Below, piece after piece: positions 40,782 through 50,960 of a DNA stretch of 64,000 bases. Position 1 is the first letter of the stretch. Every line of letters starts with the position of its first letter. The notes below the pieces were generated by a model. It saw nothing but the letters and a program-made list of their open reading frames with translations. It was not told where the DNA came from and made no database searches. Location of the stretch: contig CAMLNA010000008.1 in the NCBI GenBank assembly GCA_946481025.1, positions 7,187 through 71,186 of the forward strand, in the 5' to 3' direction. The DNA is from an uncultured Rivibacter sp. GTDB taxonomy: Bacteria; Pseudomonadota; Gammaproteobacteria; Burkholderiales; Burkholderiaceae. A program made the translations under genes and the position numbers.

Positions 40782-41426
40782 TCAGCGCTGCAGCTGGCGA
40801 GACGGCCGCCCGGGGGTGGGCGCACCGCCTTGCGCCGGTGGCATGGCGCCCTGCGGCTGCATCATCTGCGGCGGCGGCGCCGGCGTGGGTGGAGGCGTCA
40901 GCGGCGGCTGCACCGGGGGCGGCGGTCCACCGGCCGGCACCTGCGGCGCCTGGGAAACGCCACCACCGCCGGGCGGCGGCAAGGTGCCGGTGGCCGGCGG
41001 CGGCAACGGCGGCAGCTCCAGCACCACCGCGGGCGCGCCGCCTTGAGGTGAACCGATGGCGGCGCTGCGCATCGACACCGTCTGCAAGACGAGGTTGGTG
41101 TCGAGCTGGGCCCCCACCACGAAGGCTCTCGGCGGCTTGTCGTCCACCGCGATCAGTGCCACGCCGCCGGGGCGGTCGCCGGGTTTCGGCGCCATCACGC
41201 CGATCAGCTTGAAGCGGCTCGCCAGGGCCGGCTGCGCTGCCGCCTGCGGGGCGGCGGCCGGGTCGGCGAAGACACGCACGACCTCGCCGCGCGCCGTCTG
41301 CGTGGTGGAAACCGGGGTCGCATGAGGTGGAACCGGCGCGGGACGCACGAAGATGCGCAGGCCCCAGAACGCGACACCCGCCGCCACCAGGGCCCAGACG
41401 ATGAAAGCACTCACACGAGCAGCCAT
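40782..41426 (-). CDS. gspC: Type II secretion GspC-like protein, proline-rich
   Basis: A 214-residue bitopic protein. One transmembrane helix near the N-terminus (residues 5-25) precedes a homology-region-like beta domain (about 62-135, with FKLIGVMAPKPGDRPGGVALIAVDDKPPRAFVVGAQLD), as in GspC, which links the inner-membrane platform to the secretin GspD. Residues 136-214 are Pro/Gly/Gln-rich, with no PDZ or coiled-coil domain. It is divergent from gspG by 96 bp, unlike the classical gspCDE order. The role is inferred from architecture and place. Confidence 0.8.
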   Translation of the reverse strand: MAARVSAFIVWALVAAGVAFWGLRIFVRPAPVPPHATPVSTTQTARGEVVRVFADPAAAPQAAAQPALASRFKLIGVMAPKPGDRPGGVALIAVDDKPPRAFVVGAQLDTNLVLQTVSMRSAAIGSPQGGAPAVVLELPPLPPPATGTLPPPGGGGVSQAPQVPAGGPPPPVQPPLTPPPTPAPPPQMMQPQGAMPPAQGGAPTPGRPSRQLQR

Positions 41427-41522
41427 GGCCGGCGATTATGATCGAACGCCCATCGTGCGCTGCACTTGCTTTACGCAGGCACCTCCAACTGCAACACGTG
41501 GCCCTCACCACCCGTTCAAACC

Positions 41523-41960
41523 ATGACGCGAACCCATTCCCTGCAGCACCTGGCCGCGCGCGGCTTCACCCTCATCGAGCTGATGGTGGTGCTGGTCATC
41601 ATCGGCGTGCTGGCCGCGCTCATCGTGCCCAACGTGCTCGACCGCGCCGATGACGCGCGCGCCACGGCCGCGCGCACCGACGTCAACAACCTGATGCAGG
41701 CCCTCAAGCTGTACAAGCTCGACAATCAGCGCTTCCCGAGTGCAGACCAGGGCCTGCAGGCGCTGGTGAGCAAGCCGACGGCCGGCACGCCGCCGCCCAA
41801 CTGGAAGCCCTATCTGGAAAAGCTGCCCAACGATCCCTGGGGTCGCGCGTACCAGTACGTGAACCCCGGCGTGAAAGGCCAGGTCGATGTGTTCAGCTAT
41901 GGCGCAGACGGACAGCCCGGCGGTGAAGGCAAGGACGCCGACATCGGCTCCTGGCAGTAG
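41523..41960 (+). CDS. gspG: Type II secretion major pseudopilin GspG
   Basis: A 145-residue pseudopilin. The prepilin site is LAARG|FTLIELMVVLVIIGVLAALIVP, with Glu5 of the mature chain present. The C-terminal domain carries the calcium-loop hallmark PWGRAYQYVNPG...DVFSYGADGQPGGEGKDADIGSW. It builds the pseudopilus piston. Start 41523 chosen for a short positively charged leader; upstream in-frame ATG at 41466 would give an over-long one. First gene of gspGHIJKLMNDEF. Confidence 0.95.
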   Translation: MTRTHSLQHLAARGFTLIELMVVLVIIGVLAALIVPNVLDRADDARATAARTDVNNLMQALKLYKLDNQRFPSADQGLQALVSKPTAGTPPPNWKPYLEKLPNDPWGRAYQYVNPGVKGQVDVFSYGADGQPGGEGKDADIGSWQ

Positions 41961-41964
41961 CCCG

Positions 41965-42414
41965 GTGCCTGGCCGCAGCGGTGAGCGTGGGTTCACGCTC
42001 ATCGAACTGCTCATCGTGATCTCGCTGGTCGCCATCGCCTCGGCCGTGGCCAGCCTGGCCTTGCGTGATCCTTCGAGCACGCAGCTCGAGCGCGAGGCCA
42101 CCCGCCTGGCCGCCCTGCTGGAGTCGGCCCGCGCGGAAGCCCGCGCCTCCGGCCTGCGGGTGCTCTGGGTACCCACGCCCAAGCGCGAGGGCGTGGCGGG
42201 CTTCCGCTTCGTTGGCCTGCCGGCCACCAGCACGCCCCCCGAAGACTGGCTCGACAGCAGCGTCGAGGCCGAGGTGGTGGGCGCACGGGCCGCGGTTCTC
42301 GGGCCCGAGCCGGTGATCGGCGCGCAACGCATCGTGCTGCGGCTGGAGGACCAGCGGCTCGTCCTCATGACCGACGGGCTCGGCCCGTTCGTCCTGGCCG
42401 AGGAACCGCAATGA
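41965..42414 (+). CDS. gspH: Type II secretion minor pseudopilin GspH
   Basis: A 149-residue pseudopilin when started at GTG 41965, 4 bp after the gspG stop. This gives a compact prepilin leader VPGRSGERG|FTLIELLIVISLVAIASA. In-frame ATGs at 41899 and 41887 would start inside gspG and give a long leader, so they are less likely. GspH is a low-abundance subunit near the pseudopilus tip. The stop overlaps the gspI start by ATGA. Confidence 0.88.
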   Translation: MPGRSGERGFTLIELLIVISLVAIASAVASLALRDPSSTQLEREATRLAALLESARAEARASGLRVLWVPTPKREGVAGFRFVGLPATSTPPEDWLDSSVEAEVVGARAAVLGPEPVIGAQRIVLRLEDQRLVLMTDGLGPFVLAEEPQ

Positions 42415-42776
42415 CCTCCCGGGCGTCGTCGCGCGGCCTCACGCTGATCGAAGTGCTGGTGGCCTTGGCCGTGGTGGCCATCACGCTGTCGGCCGGGCTC
42501 AAGGCCGCCGGCTCCCTGATGAACAACGCCGAGCGGCTGTCCGACGTGACGGCCGCCCAATGGTGCGCCGACAACCAGCTCACCCAGCTCAAGCTCACCG
42601 GCACGCACCTGGGCGTGGGCGACAGCGACTTCGCCTGCGAGCAGCTTGGCCGCCACTACATCGGCAAGCTGGTCGTGCGACCGACGCCCAACCCGAACTT
42701 CCGCCGGGTGGAAGCACGCATCGCCGACGAGTCCGGGCAGCCCATCCTGCTGTTGACCACGGTGCTGCCGAAATGA
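42411..42776 (+). CDS. gspI: Type II secretion minor pseudopilin GspI
   Basis: A 121-residue pseudopilin with leader MTSRASSRG|LTLIEVLVALAVVAITLSAGLKA. The C-terminal domain has the WCADNQLTQLKL stretch typical of GspI. It forms the initiating tip complex with GspJ and GspK. It overlaps both neighbours by ATGA. Confidence 0.93.
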   Translation: MTSRASSRGLTLIEVLVALAVVAITLSAGLKAAGSLMNNAERLSDVTAAQWCADNQLTQLKLTGTHLGVGDSDFACEQLGRHYIGKLVVRPTPNPNFRRVEARIADESGQPILLLTTVLPK

Positions 42777-43420
42777 AGCCCAGCCAACGCCCCGCCGCTG
42801 CCGGCGGCTTCACGCTGATCGAGGTGCTGGTCGCCCTGATGATCATGTCGGTGATGGCGGTGATGGCCTGGCAGGGCGTGGACGGCATCATCCGCGCGCG
42901 CGAGGGCTCGCAGCAGCGGCTCGACCAGATGCTGCGCCTGCAGTCGGTCATGGGCCAATGGGAGGCAGACCTCTCCGAGATGATCGACACCCGCACCAAC
43001 ATACCGCCCTACGCTTTCGACGGCGGCTCGCTGCGGCTCACGCGGCGCGGCACCGAGGGGGTGCAGGTGGTGGTGTGGTCGCTGCGGGGCGGTACCTGGA
43101 TGCGCTGGGCCAGCCGGCCGGTCACACGCATCCAGCAGCTGCAGGACACCTGGGAGCAGGCCCAGCGCCTGCTCGGCAACGAGCCCGGCCAGCTGCGCGT
43201 CCTGACCGGCGTGACCGAGTGGCAGCTCTACTGCATGCGTGGCGGCAACAAGAGCAACGCGCAGTCGTCCGGCTGCGTCATCGGTTCGGCACCGGCAGCC
43301 GGCGCGTCGGCGCCCAGCGGCGGCTTCGATCCGCCCGACGGGCTGTCGACGGTGCTGGGTTTCGGCGAAGGCAGCGGGCTCTCCGGCCATCTCACCCGCG
43401 ACGTGAGGATCAAGCCGTGA
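42773..43420 (+). CDS. gspJ: Type II secretion minor pseudopilin GspJ
   Basis: A 215-residue pseudopilin: leader ending GG|FTLIEVLVALMIMSVMAVMAWQG, then a beta-rich domain (LRLTRRGTEGVQVVVWSLRGGTW) as in GspJ. A Gly/Ser/Pro insert (about 170-190) precedes the C-terminus. ATGA overlap with gspI and GTGA overlap with gspK. Confidence 0.93.
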   Translation: MKPSQRPAAAGGFTLIEVLVALMIMSVMAVMAWQGVDGIIRAREGSQQRLDQMLRLQSVMGQWEADLSEMIDTRTNIPPYAFDGGSLRLTRRGTEGVQVVVWSLRGGTWMRWASRPVTRIQQLQDTWEQAQRLLGNEPGQLRVLTGVTEWQLYCMRGGNKSNAQSSGCVIGSAPAAGASAPSGGFDPPDGLSTVLGFGEGSGLSGHLTRDVRIKP

Positions 43421-44418
43421 CCCGCTCTTCCCGGCTGAATGGCTCGCGAGGTCAGAAAGGCGCCGCCTTGCTGACCGCCATGGTCATCGTGACGCTGGTG
43501 GCCACGCTGGCTGCTTCGATGGTGTGGCAGCAGTGGCGCGCGGTGCAGGTCGAAGCCGCCGAGCGCAGCCGTGCGCAGTCGTACTGGGTACTGGGCGGCG
43601 CGCTCGACTGGGCCCGGCTGATCCTGAAGGAAGACCAGAAGGGCGACAACCGCTCAGGCAACCAGTACGACCACCTCGGCGAACCCTGGGCGGTGCCGCT
43701 GGCCGAGGCGCGGCTGTCGAGCTTTCTCGCCGCCGACAAGGACGCGAGCACCGACGACGGCCCGGAAGCCTTCCTCTCCGGCGTGATCTTCGACGCACAG
43801 GCGCGCTACAACCTGCGCAACCTGATCGACCCGAGCGGCAAGCCGCAGCCCGAGGAACTGCAGACGCTGCAGCTGTTGTGCGAATACGTCGGCGTGTCGC
43901 CCTCCGTGGCGCAACTCATTGCGCAAGGCATGGGGGAAGCGGTGCGCTACACCTCCGGCGCGACCGGCACCAACGAGACCAACGCCCCGCTGCTGCCCAC
44001 CTCGATGGACCAGCTGAGCTGGCTCGGGGTGGAAGCCGGCTCCATCGCCAAGTTGCGCCCCTACGTCACGCTGCTGCCGCAACCCTCGCCGGTCAACCTC
44101 AACACCGCCAGCAAGGAAGTCATCGCCGCGGTGATCCCCGGCCTCAACCTGGCCATTGCCGACCGTCTCGTGCAGACGCGGCAGCGGCAGCCGTTCAAGC
44201 AGCTGGGCGATGTGCAGACCTTGCTCGCCACGCCCGGCCAGACCCTGAACAGCCAGCGCGTGGACGTGCGCTCGCGCTACTTCGAAGTGCGCGGCAAGCT
44301 GCGGCTGGACGACCGCATCGTCGAGGAGCGCTCGCTGGTCGAGCGCATGTCGTCCGAAGTGATCGCCTTGCGCCGCGAAAGGATCGCCAGCGTCGAGTCC
44401 GCGGGCGGCAAACCCTGA
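43417..44418 (+). CDS. gspK: Type II secretion minor pseudopilin GspK
   Basis: A 333-residue large tip pseudopilin. GTG start at 43417 overlaps the gspJ stop. The leader ends QKG|AALLTAMVIVTLVATLAASMVW and lacks Glu5, as is normal for GspK. The alpha-helical inserted domain and the GspK motif VNLNTASKEVIAAVIPGL (helix-hairpin-helix-like) are present. It caps the pseudopilus tip. Confidence 0.94.
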   Translation: MTRSSRLNGSRGQKGAALLTAMVIVTLVATLAASMVWQQWRAVQVEAAERSRAQSYWVLGGALDWARLILKEDQKGDNRSGNQYDHLGEPWAVPLAEARLSSFLAADKDASTDDGPEAFLSGVIFDAQARYNLRNLIDPSGKPQPEELQTLQLLCEYVGVSPSVAQLIAQGMGEAVRYTSGATGTNETNAPLLPTSMDQLSWLGVEAGSIAKLRPYVTLLPQPSPVNLNTASKEVIAAVIPGLNLAIADRLVQTRQRQPFKQLGDVQTLLATPGQTLNSQRVDVRSRYFEVRGKLRLDDRIVEERSLVERMSSEVIALRRERIASVESAGGKP

Positions 44419-44521
44419 GCCGGCAAATGCTACGAAGATGCTACAAAAAGAACTCTTAAGTCCTTGATTCATAGGGCATGATCTCGGCCGCATTTGCCAT
44501 GCACCCAGCGCTGAATCCTTC
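44419..44521 (+). other. AT-richer gspK-gspL gap with mini-ORF
   Basis: The longest gap of the gsp operon (103 bp), lower in GC than its flanks. A nine-codon ORF (44499-44525, MHPALNPS) ends in TGA overlapping the gspL ATG. It may couple translation of gspL. A TTGATT (44464) is the only promoter-like hexamer seen. Confidence 0.3.
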
Positions 44522-45772
44522 ATGAGCCTTCTGGTCGTCCTGATTCCACCGCGCCCGCGGCTGCGTTCGCGCACACCGGGGGCCGACAACGCCGCGGCGC
44601 CGCGCGCCAGCGGCGAAATCGCCTACGTGCTCAGCAGCGACTCCATGTCGGTGCAGCGCGAGGGGCAGTGCCCGCCTGCGTTGCTGCCCAAGGCCGACAG
44701 CGTGATCGCCGTGCTGGCCGAGTCCGACGTGAGCTGGCACCGCATCACCGTGCCCAAGGCGCCGGTCACGCGCCTGCGCGCGGCGCTGGCCGGCGTCCTC
44801 GAAGAGGCGCTGCTCGACGACACAGAGCAGACCCACCTCGCGCTCGCGCCGCAGGCCAAGGCCGGTGAGCAGGCGTGGGTCGCGGCCTGCAACCGCGCCT
44901 GGCTGGCCGCAGAGCTCGCCGGCATCGAGCAGGCCGGCCTGCGGGTCGATCGCGTGGTGCCCACGGCCTGGCCCGACGAGCCGCCGAGCGGCCACTTCCA
45001 CGAACTCAGCCACCCGCACGACGGCACGCAGCTCACCGTGGGCCTCACCTGGTCGCACGGCAACGGCGTGGCCACCTGGCCGCTGCAGGGCGGCCTGGCG
45101 CGCGCGCTGTTGCCGCAGCCGCTGCCGGCCAGCGTGGGCTTCACCGCCACGCCAGCCGTCGCGGCTCCCGCGGAACGCTGGCTGGGCACCGCCGTCACGG
45201 TCGTCACGCCGGCCGAACGCGCCCTCGCGGCGGCGCGTTCGCTGTGGAACCTGCGCCAGTTCGAGCTGGCGCCCCGCCATCGCGGCGTCGACGCCCTGCG
45301 CGACCGCTGGCGCAGCTTCATGAGCCCCGCCTGGCGCCCGGTGCGGCTGGGAGCGGTCGCCCTGGTGCTGCTGCAGCTGATCGGGCTCAACGTGTGGGCC
45401 TTCCAGCAGCGCTTCGCGCTGTCGAGCAAACGCGAGGCCATGGTGCAGCTGCTCAAGACCGCGCATCCGCAGGTGCGCGCCGTGCTCGACGCGCCCGTGC
45501 AGATGCAGCGCGAAACCGAGGCGCTGCGCGCCGCGGCCGGCCAGGCCGGCGACAGCGACCTCGAGGCCCTGCTGCAGGCCGCTGCGAGTGCGTGGCCGCA
45601 AGGCCAGCCGGTGCAGAACCTCAAGTTCGAGCCAGGCTCGCTCACGCTGGCTGTGCCGAACTGGGGCCCCGAGCAGATCGACCAGTTCCGCAGCACCCTC
45701 GAACCGAGCGGCTGGAACATCGAGGCGGCCGAGGCCCGCATCACCATCTCGCGCGCCGGAGGCCGTTCATGA
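44522..45772 (+). CDS. gspL: Type II secretion inner-membrane platform protein GspL
   Basis: A 416-residue bitopic protein: an actin-like cytoplasmic domain (about 30-270) that binds the ATPase GspE, one transmembrane helix (VRLGAVALVLLQLIGLNVWAF, near residues 277-297), then a ferredoxin-like periplasmic domain. The start is tied to the mini-ORF by ATGA. The stop overlaps gspM. The sequence is divergent, as is usual for GspL. Confidence 0.9.
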   Translation: MSLLVVLIPPRPRLRSRTPGADNAAAPRASGEIAYVLSSDSMSVQREGQCPPALLPKADSVIAVLAESDVSWHRITVPKAPVTRLRAALAGVLEEALLDDTEQTHLALAPQAKAGEQAWVAACNRAWLAAELAGIEQAGLRVDRVVPTAWPDEPPSGHFHELSHPHDGTQLTVGLTWSHGNGVATWPLQGGLARALLPQPLPASVGFTATPAVAAPAERWLGTAVTVVTPAERALAAARSLWNLRQFELAPRHRGVDALRDRWRSFMSPAWRPVRLGAVALVLLQLIGLNVWAFQQRFALSSKREAMVQLLKTAHPQVRAVLDAPVQMQRETEALRAAAGQAGDSDLEALLQAAASAWPQGQPVQNLKFEPGSLTLAVPNWGPEQIDQFRSTLEPSGWNIEAAEARITISRAGGRS

Positions 45773-46284
45773 GCGATCGACTCCCCCCGGCCGTCAAGGC
45801 GCTGCGCACCCAGGCGCTCGCGCGCTGGAACAAGTTCCCGCCGCGCGAACGGCGGCTGCTGGCCGTCGCCGCCGGTGTGCTGGGCTTCGGCATCGCCTGG
45901 GCCATCGCGGTGCAGCCGGCACTGCGCACGCTGCGCGAAACACCGCGGCAGCTCGAGGCGCTGGACCTGCAGCTGCAGCAGATGCAGCGCCTGGCCGGCG
46001 AAGCCGAGACGCTGCGTGCCACGCCGCAGGTGTCGACGTCGCAGGCCGAAGCGGCTCTGCGCGGCGCCACCGAACGCCTGGGCACCTCGGCAAGAGTGAA
46101 CCTGCAGGGCGATCGCGCCACCGTCACGCTCAACGGGGTGCCGGGCGAGGCGCTTGCGGCGTGGCTGGGTGAAGTACGCAGCGCGGCACGCGCGCGCGTG
46201 CTCGAAGCCCAGTTGTCTCGCGGCACGGGCGAGGCGGGCGGCTACAGCGGCACCGTGGTGCTGGCACTGGGCCGGCCGGGCTGA
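45769..46284 (+). CDS. gspM: Type II secretion platform protein GspM
   Basis: A 171-residue bitopic protein with one transmembrane helix (about 29-48, ERRLLAVAAGVLGFGIAWAIAV), a coiled coil and a ferredoxin-like periplasmic domain (AALRGATERLGTSARVNLQGDRATVTLNGV). It binds GspL. ATGA overlap with gspL; a 23-bp gap to gspN. Confidence 0.9.
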   Translation: MSDRLPPAVKALRTQALARWNKFPPRERRLLAVAAGVLGFGIAWAIAVQPALRTLRETPRQLEALDLQLQQMQRLAGEAETLRATPQVSTSQAEAALRGATERLGTSARVNLQGDRATVTLNGVPGEALAAWLGEVRSAARARVLEAQLSRGTGEAGGYSGTVVLALGRPG

Positions 46285-46307
46285 CACGACAACAAGAGAC
46301 CGACCCT

Positions 46308-47225
46308 ATGGCATTCGCATCCTTCAACCGCTCGCGCCTGCCCTGGCGTTCGGCCCGCCGGGGCGCGGCGCCCACCACGCGCTGGGGCGAGTCCACGCTG
46401 GAAGTGGCACGCTGGGCCAAGGCCCGCAAGGCCGGCGGCCGCTGGGCCGTGTGGGGCGCGGTGCTGGGCAGCCTGGCCGGACTGGTGCTGTTTGCGCCGG
46501 CAGCCTGGCTTGCTTCAGCGGTGGCAGGTGCCTCGAACGAGCACTTCGTGCTGGCCGATGCGCGCGGCACCATCTGGTCGGGCAGCGCGGTGGCCGTGCT
46601 CACCGCCGGCCCGGGCAGCCGCGATGCGCGCTCGCTGCCCGGGCGCATCGAGTGGTCCCTGCGGCCCGACATCAGCGGCGCCGGGCTCGGCTTCCTGCTG
46701 CAGGCCCGGCACGAGTGCTGCATCAACGGCACGCTCGGCCTTCGCATCCAGCCGGGCTTCGGCCGCGTGAGCGTGGCACTGCTGCCGGGCGGCCCATGGG
46801 TCGGGCAATGGCCCAGCGCCTGGCTTGGCGGCCTGGGGACCCCATGGAATACTTTGCAGCTCGGCGGGGCGGTGCGCCTCACGGCACAGGGCCTCAAGCT
46901 CGAAGTGGTGCAGGGCCGGCTGCGCGTGGAAGGCATGGCCGGCGTCGACCTGATGAACGTGTCGTCCAGGCTGACGACGCTGGACCGCCTGGGCAGCTAC
47001 CGGCTCAACCTTTCGGGCGACCCCGCCAATGCCGGCGCGGCCCAGTTGCAGCTGAGCACGATCGACGGCGCGCTGCGGCTTTCCGGTGAGGGCCAGTGGG
47101 GCCCGAACGGGTTGCGCTTCAGGGGCGAAGCCACCGCCAACGAACAAGAGCAGGCCGCCTTGACGAACTTGCTGAACATCATCGGACGGCGCGACGGCGC
47201 ACGGTCCGTCATTTCGATCGGATGA
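46308..47225 (+). CDS. gspN: Type II secretion protein GspN
   Basis: A 305-residue inner-membrane protein: one helix (about 45-70, [22 protein letters not shown]) and a large periplasmic beta domain with [17 protein letters not shown] and [10 protein letters not shown], as in GspN. GspN is accessory and absent from many systems. Stop overlaps the gspD start by ATGA. Confidence 0.88.
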   Translation: MAFASFNRSRLPWRSARRGAAPTTRWGESTLEVARWAKARKAGGRWAVWGAVLGSLAGLVLFAPAAWLASAVAGASNEHFVLADARGTIWSGSAVAVLTAGPGSRDARSLPGRIEWSLRPDISGAGLGFLLQARHECCINGTLGLRIQPGFGRVSVALLPGGPWVGQWPSAWLGGLGTPWNTLQLGGAVRLTAQGLKLEVVQGRLRVEGMAGVDLMNVSSRLTTLDRLGSYRLNLSGDPANAGAAQLQLSTIDGALRLSGEGQWGPNGLRFRGEATANEQEQAALTNLLNIIGRRDGARSVISIG

Positions 47226-49447
47226 CCATGCGCATCAACTCTCTCCAGTCACCGCGCCGGGCCACCACGCTATGCACACGCGCCCTTTCGGCGCTGCTGG
47301 CCGTCTGCCTGGCCGCCCCGGCACCGCTGGTGGCCCAGCAGCAGCAAAAGCGCAGCGAGCCGGTGACGCTGAACTTCGTCAACGCCGACATCGAAGGCGT
47401 GACGCGCGCGATGGGCGCCATCCTCGACCGGCAGATCCTCGTCGATCCGCGTGTCAAGGGCACGGTCACGCTCTACAGCGAGCAGCCGCTGTCGCCGCGC
47501 GAGGCCTTCCTCAACTACCAGGCCGCACTGCGCGGGCTCGGCTTCGCGATCATCGAGGTGGCCGGGTTGCTGAAAGTGGTGCCCGAGGCCGACGCCAAGC
47601 TGCAGACCGGCACCGTGTCGGTAGGTGCCGTCACGCAGCGCGGCGACCAGATCATCACGCAGATCTTCCGGCTGCAGCACGAGAACGCCAACAACCTGGT
47701 GGCGATCCTGCGCCCCCTGATCAGCCCCAACAACACGATCAACGCCAACCCGGGCAACAACAGCCTCGTCATCACCGACTACGCCGACAACCTCGCGCGC
47801 ATCGCCAAGATCATCGCGGCGACCGACGTGCCGGCCGCCACCGACCTCGAGGTGATTCCGCTGCAGCACGCGGCGGCTTCCGACCTGGCCGCGCTGGTGC
47901 AGCGCCTGGCCGATACCTCGGGCGCGCCGGCCATCCAGGGGGCCCCGGGCGGCGGCGCACTCACCGTGCTGGCCGATCCGCGCACCAACTCGCTGCTGGT
48001 GCGCTCGCCGAACCAGGCGCGCCTGTCGCTGGTCAAGTCGGTGGTCGAGAAGCTCGACCGGCCCGGACAGGGCGGCATCGCCGGCAGCAACATCCACGTC
48101 GTGTACCTGAAGAACGCCGACGCCGTGAAGCTCGCGCAGGTGCTGCGCGCGTCGTTCGGCGGCGGCTCGGGCGGTGGCAGCGGCACCGACACCGGCAGCG
48201 GATCGCTGGGCAGCAACTCGGCCCTCGGCCGGGGCGCGCAGCAGACCGGCACGACGCTGGGCAACACCGGCCAGCAGCAAGCCACCGGGGCGGCGTCGCC
48301 CCAGGCCACCGCGCCCGTGCAGCAGTCGGGCCAGCCGTCCACCGGCGGCTTCATCCAGGCCGATCCGGCCAGCAACTCGCTCATCATCACCGCCACCGAG
48401 CCGGTGTACCGCCAGCTGCGCGCCGTGATCGACCAGCTCGATTCGCGCCGCGCACAGGTCTACATCGAGAGCCTGATCGTCGAGGTGACCGGCAACAACG
48501 CGGCCGACATCGGTGTGCAGTGGCAAGGCCTGCTCGGCAAGGAAGGCGACAAGTACGGCGTGGTGGGCGGCACCAACTTCGGGAGCACCGGCAACCTGCT
48601 CAACGTGACCAGCGCGCTGCTGGCCGGCAGCACCGGAACCGCCACGCCGGCCAGCCTGCTCGGCCAGGGGCTGAACATCGGCCTCATCAAGGACTTCGGC
48701 GGTACCTACGGGCTGGCCGCCATCATGAAGCTGCTGCAGAGCCAGACCAACGTCAACATCCAGTCCACGCCGAACCTCATCACGCTCGACAACGAAGAGG
48801 CCAAGATCGTGGTGGGCCGCAACGTGCCCTTCGTGACCGGCCAGTTCACCAACACCGGCACCGGCACCAGCAGCCCGTTCCAGACCATCGAGCGGCAGGA
48901 CGTGGGCATCACCCTGCGCATCAAGCCGCAGATCGGCGAAAGCGGCACGGTGCGCATGCAGATCTTCCAGGAGTCGTCGCAGGTCGAGTCGCAGGTCGCA
49001 CCGGGCACCACCAACGCGGGCCCGTCGACCAGCAAGCGTTCCATCGAATCGAATGTGGTCGTCGACGACGGCCAGATCATCGTGCTGGGCGGCCTGATCG
49101 AAGACCGCTTCGAGGAAACCCGGTCCAAGGTGCCCCTGCTGGGCGACATCCCGGTGCTGGGGGCGCTGTTCCGCACCGAAAGCCGCACCAAGGAACGCCG
49201 CAACCTGATGGTGTTCCTGCGGCCGGTGGTGATGCGAGACCAGGCCAGCGCCAACAAGCTCACGGTGGACCGCTACGACGTGATCCGCGCGCAACAGCAG
49301 GCCAACCAGCCGGAGCACCGATTCCTGCTGCCGATCAACGAAGCGCCGGTCCTGCCGCCGCTGCAGACCCCGGCCCCTGCACAGCCCGCAGCGAAGCAGG
49401 AGCCGCCGCCGCCCATCGCGCCGTCGGCCTCCGCGCCGCTGCGCTGA
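47222..49447 (+). CDS. gspD: Type II secretion secretin GspD
   Basis: A 741-residue outer-membrane secretin. Signal peptide ends VAQ near residue 39. N0 to N3 domains follow ([32 protein letters not shown]), with a Gly/Ser/Thr/Gln-rich insert in N3 (about 312-377). The secretin core contains [22 protein letters not shown] and [15 protein letters not shown]. The C-terminus is Pro/Ala-rich and lacks an evident S-domain for a pilotin. ATG at 47222 overlaps the gspN stop. Confidence 0.95.
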   Translation: MTMRINSLQSPRRATTLCTRALSALLAVCLAAPAPLVAQQQQKRSEPVTLNFVNADIEGVTRAMGAILDRQILVDPRVKGTVTLYSEQPLSPREAFLNYQAALRGLGFAIIEVAGLLKVVPEADAKLQTGTVSVGAVTQRGDQIITQIFRLQHENANNLVAILRPLISPNNTINANPGNNSLVITDYADNLARIAKIIAATDVPAATDLEVIPLQHAAASDLAALVQRLADTSGAPAIQGAPGGGALTVLADPRTNSLLVRSPNQARLSLVKSVVEKLDRPGQGGIAGSNIHVVYLKNADAVKLAQVLRASFGGGSGGGSGTDTGSGSLGSNSALGRGAQQTGTTLGNTGQQQATGAASPQATAPVQQSGQPSTGGFIQADPASNSLIITATEPVYRQLRAVIDQLDSRRAQVYIESLIVEVTGNNAADIGVQWQGLLGKEGDKYGVVGGTNFGSTGNLLNVTSALLAGSTGTATPASLLGQGLNIGLIKDFGGTYGLAAIMKLLQSQTNVNIQSTPNLITLDNEEAKIVVGRNVPFVTGQFTNTGTGTSSPFQTIERQDVGITLRIKPQIGESGTVRMQIFQESSQVESQVAPGTTNAGPSTSKRSIESNVVVDDGQIIVLGGLIEDRFEETRSKVPLLGDIPVLGALFRTESRTKERRNLMVFLRPVVMRDQASANKLTVDRYDVIRAQQQANQPEHRFLLPINEAPVLPPLQTPAPAQPAAKQEPPPPIAPSASAPLR

Positions 49448-49467
49448 ACTTCGCAGGAGGACACGCC

Positions 49468-50892
49468 ATGGGCGCCCGCCATCCCCTGCCCTACGCCTTC
49501 GCCAAGGCGCACACGCTGCTGCTCGAAGACGACGGCGAGCACCTCACGCTGTGGGCCGACACCGGCGTGTCGCCCTCGGCCCTGTCCGAGGTGCTGCGGC
49601 TGTACGCGGTGGACAGCATCGAACGGGAAGCCACCTCCACGCTGGCCAACCGCATCGCCGCGGCTTATGCCGGCGGCGAGTCGAGCGCCGCCGCGGTGGT
49701 GGGCGAGGTCGAAAGCGCGGTGGACCTGTCGCGCCTGATGCAGGACCTGCCGGCGGTCGAAGACCTGCTCGAGGCCGCCAACGACGCGCCGATCATCCGC
49801 ATGCTCAACGCGCTGCTCACGCAGGCCGCGAAGGACGGCGCCTCCGACATCCACATCGAGGCCTACGAACGCAGCTCGTCGGTGCGCTTCCGGGTGGACG
49901 GCACGCTGCGCGAGGTGGTGCAGCCCAACAAGGCGCTGCACGCCGCGCTGATCTCGCGCCTGAAGATCATGGCCGAGCTCGACATCGCCGAAAAGCGCCT
50001 GCCGCAGGACGGCCGCATCTCGCTGCGCATCGGCGGCCGCGCGATCGACGTGCGGGTCTCCACGCTGCCCTCGGCCCACGGCGAACGCGCCGTGCTGCGC
50101 CTGCTCGACAAGGGCGACTCCAGCAAGTTCTCGCTCGAGTCGCTCGGCATGAGCGGCGACACGCTCACGCGCTTCAACAAGCTCGTGGCGCAGCCGCACG
50201 GCATCGTGCTCGTCACCGGCCCCACCGGTTCGGGCAAGACCACCACGCTGTACGCGGCGCTGGGCACGGTGGACACCTCCACCACCAACGTGCTCACGGT
50301 GGAAGACCCGGTCGAATACGAACTGCCCGGCATCGGCCAGACGCAGGTCAACGCCAAGATCGAGCTGACCTTCGCCAAGTCCCTGCGCGCCATCCTGCGC
50401 CAGGACCCGGACGTCATCATGATCGGCGAGATCCGCGACTTCGAGACCGCGCAGATCGCCATCCAGGCCTCGCTCACCGGCCACCTGGTGCTGGCCACGC
50501 TGCACACCAACGACGCGCCGTCGGCCGTCACCCGCCTCACCGACATGGGCATCGAGCCCTTCCTGCTGAGCTCTTCGCTGCTGGGCGTGCTGGCCCAGCG
50601 CCTGGTGCGCAAGCTGTGCCCGGTGTGCAAGAAGCAGGACGCGCAAGGCCGCTGGCATCCGGTGGGCTGCCCCGAATGCGCCAACACCGGCTACAAGGGC
50701 CGCTGCGGGGTCTACGAACTGATGGTGGTGGACGACCAGATCCAGAACCTGATCCACAGCCGGGCCGCCGAATCGCGCCTGTTCGTCGCGGCCGAGCAGG
50801 CCGGCATGAAGACCATGCGCGAAGACGGCGAGCGGCTGGTGAAGACCGGCATCACCTCGCTCGAAGAACTGATGCGAGTCACACGGGAATAG
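49468..50892 (+). CDS. gspE: Type II secretion ATPase GspE
   Basis: A 474-residue hexameric motor. N1E-like segment, then Walker [11 protein letters not shown] (Lys257), Asp box, Walker [13 protein letters not shown], His box [12 protein letters not shown], and a four-cysteine zinc site CPVC...CPEC. It drives pseudopilus growth through GspL and GspF. The ATG at 49468 has a perfect AGGAGG (49455-49460). The frame is open through the whole of gspD upstream, but that is a shadow. Confidence 0.95.
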   Translation: MGARHPLPYAFAKAHTLLLEDDGEHLTLWADTGVSPSALSEVLRLYAVDSIEREATSTLANRIAAAYAGGESSAAAVVGEVESAVDLSRLMQDLPAVEDLLEAANDAPIIRMLNALLTQAAKDGASDIHIEAYERSSSVRFRVDGTLREVVQPNKALHAALISRLKIMAELDIAEKRLPQDGRISLRIGGRAIDVRVSTLPSAHGERAVLRLLDKGDSSKFSLESLGMSGDTLTRFNKLVAQPHGIVLVTGPTGSGKTTTLYAALGTVDTSTTNVLTVEDPVEYELPGIGQTQVNAKIELTFAKSLRAILRQDPDVIMIGEIRDFETAQIAIQASLTGHLVLATLHTNDAPSAVTRLTDMGIEPFLLSSSLLGVLAQRLVRKLCPVCKKQDAQGRWHPVGCPECANTGYKGRCGVYELMVVDDQIQNLIHSRAAESRLFVAAEQAGMKTMREDGERLVKTGITSLEELMRVTRE

Positions 50893-50960
50893 TGATCCGT
50901 GACGGGTCACTGATACCAGCCACCGGTCACTAGTCACCAGCGCCAGTCACCACCCAAAAA
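50893..50960 (+). repeat. GTCAC short repeats in the gspE-gspF gap
   Basis: GGTCACT occurs at 50905-50911 and 50925-50931, and AGTCACC at 50932-50938 and 50945-50951. GTGAC-GG-GTCAC (50899-50910) is also an inverted pair. It is a small cluster of one heptamer theme filling the only sizeable gap between gspE and gspF. Confidence 0.5.

Noticed and set aside
47272..50892. A 1206-codon frame running through gspD into gspE
   Set aside because: Only the last 474 codons are GspE. The rest is the +1 shadow of gspD, low in hydrophobic pattern, and GspE has its own AGGAGG and ATG at 49468.
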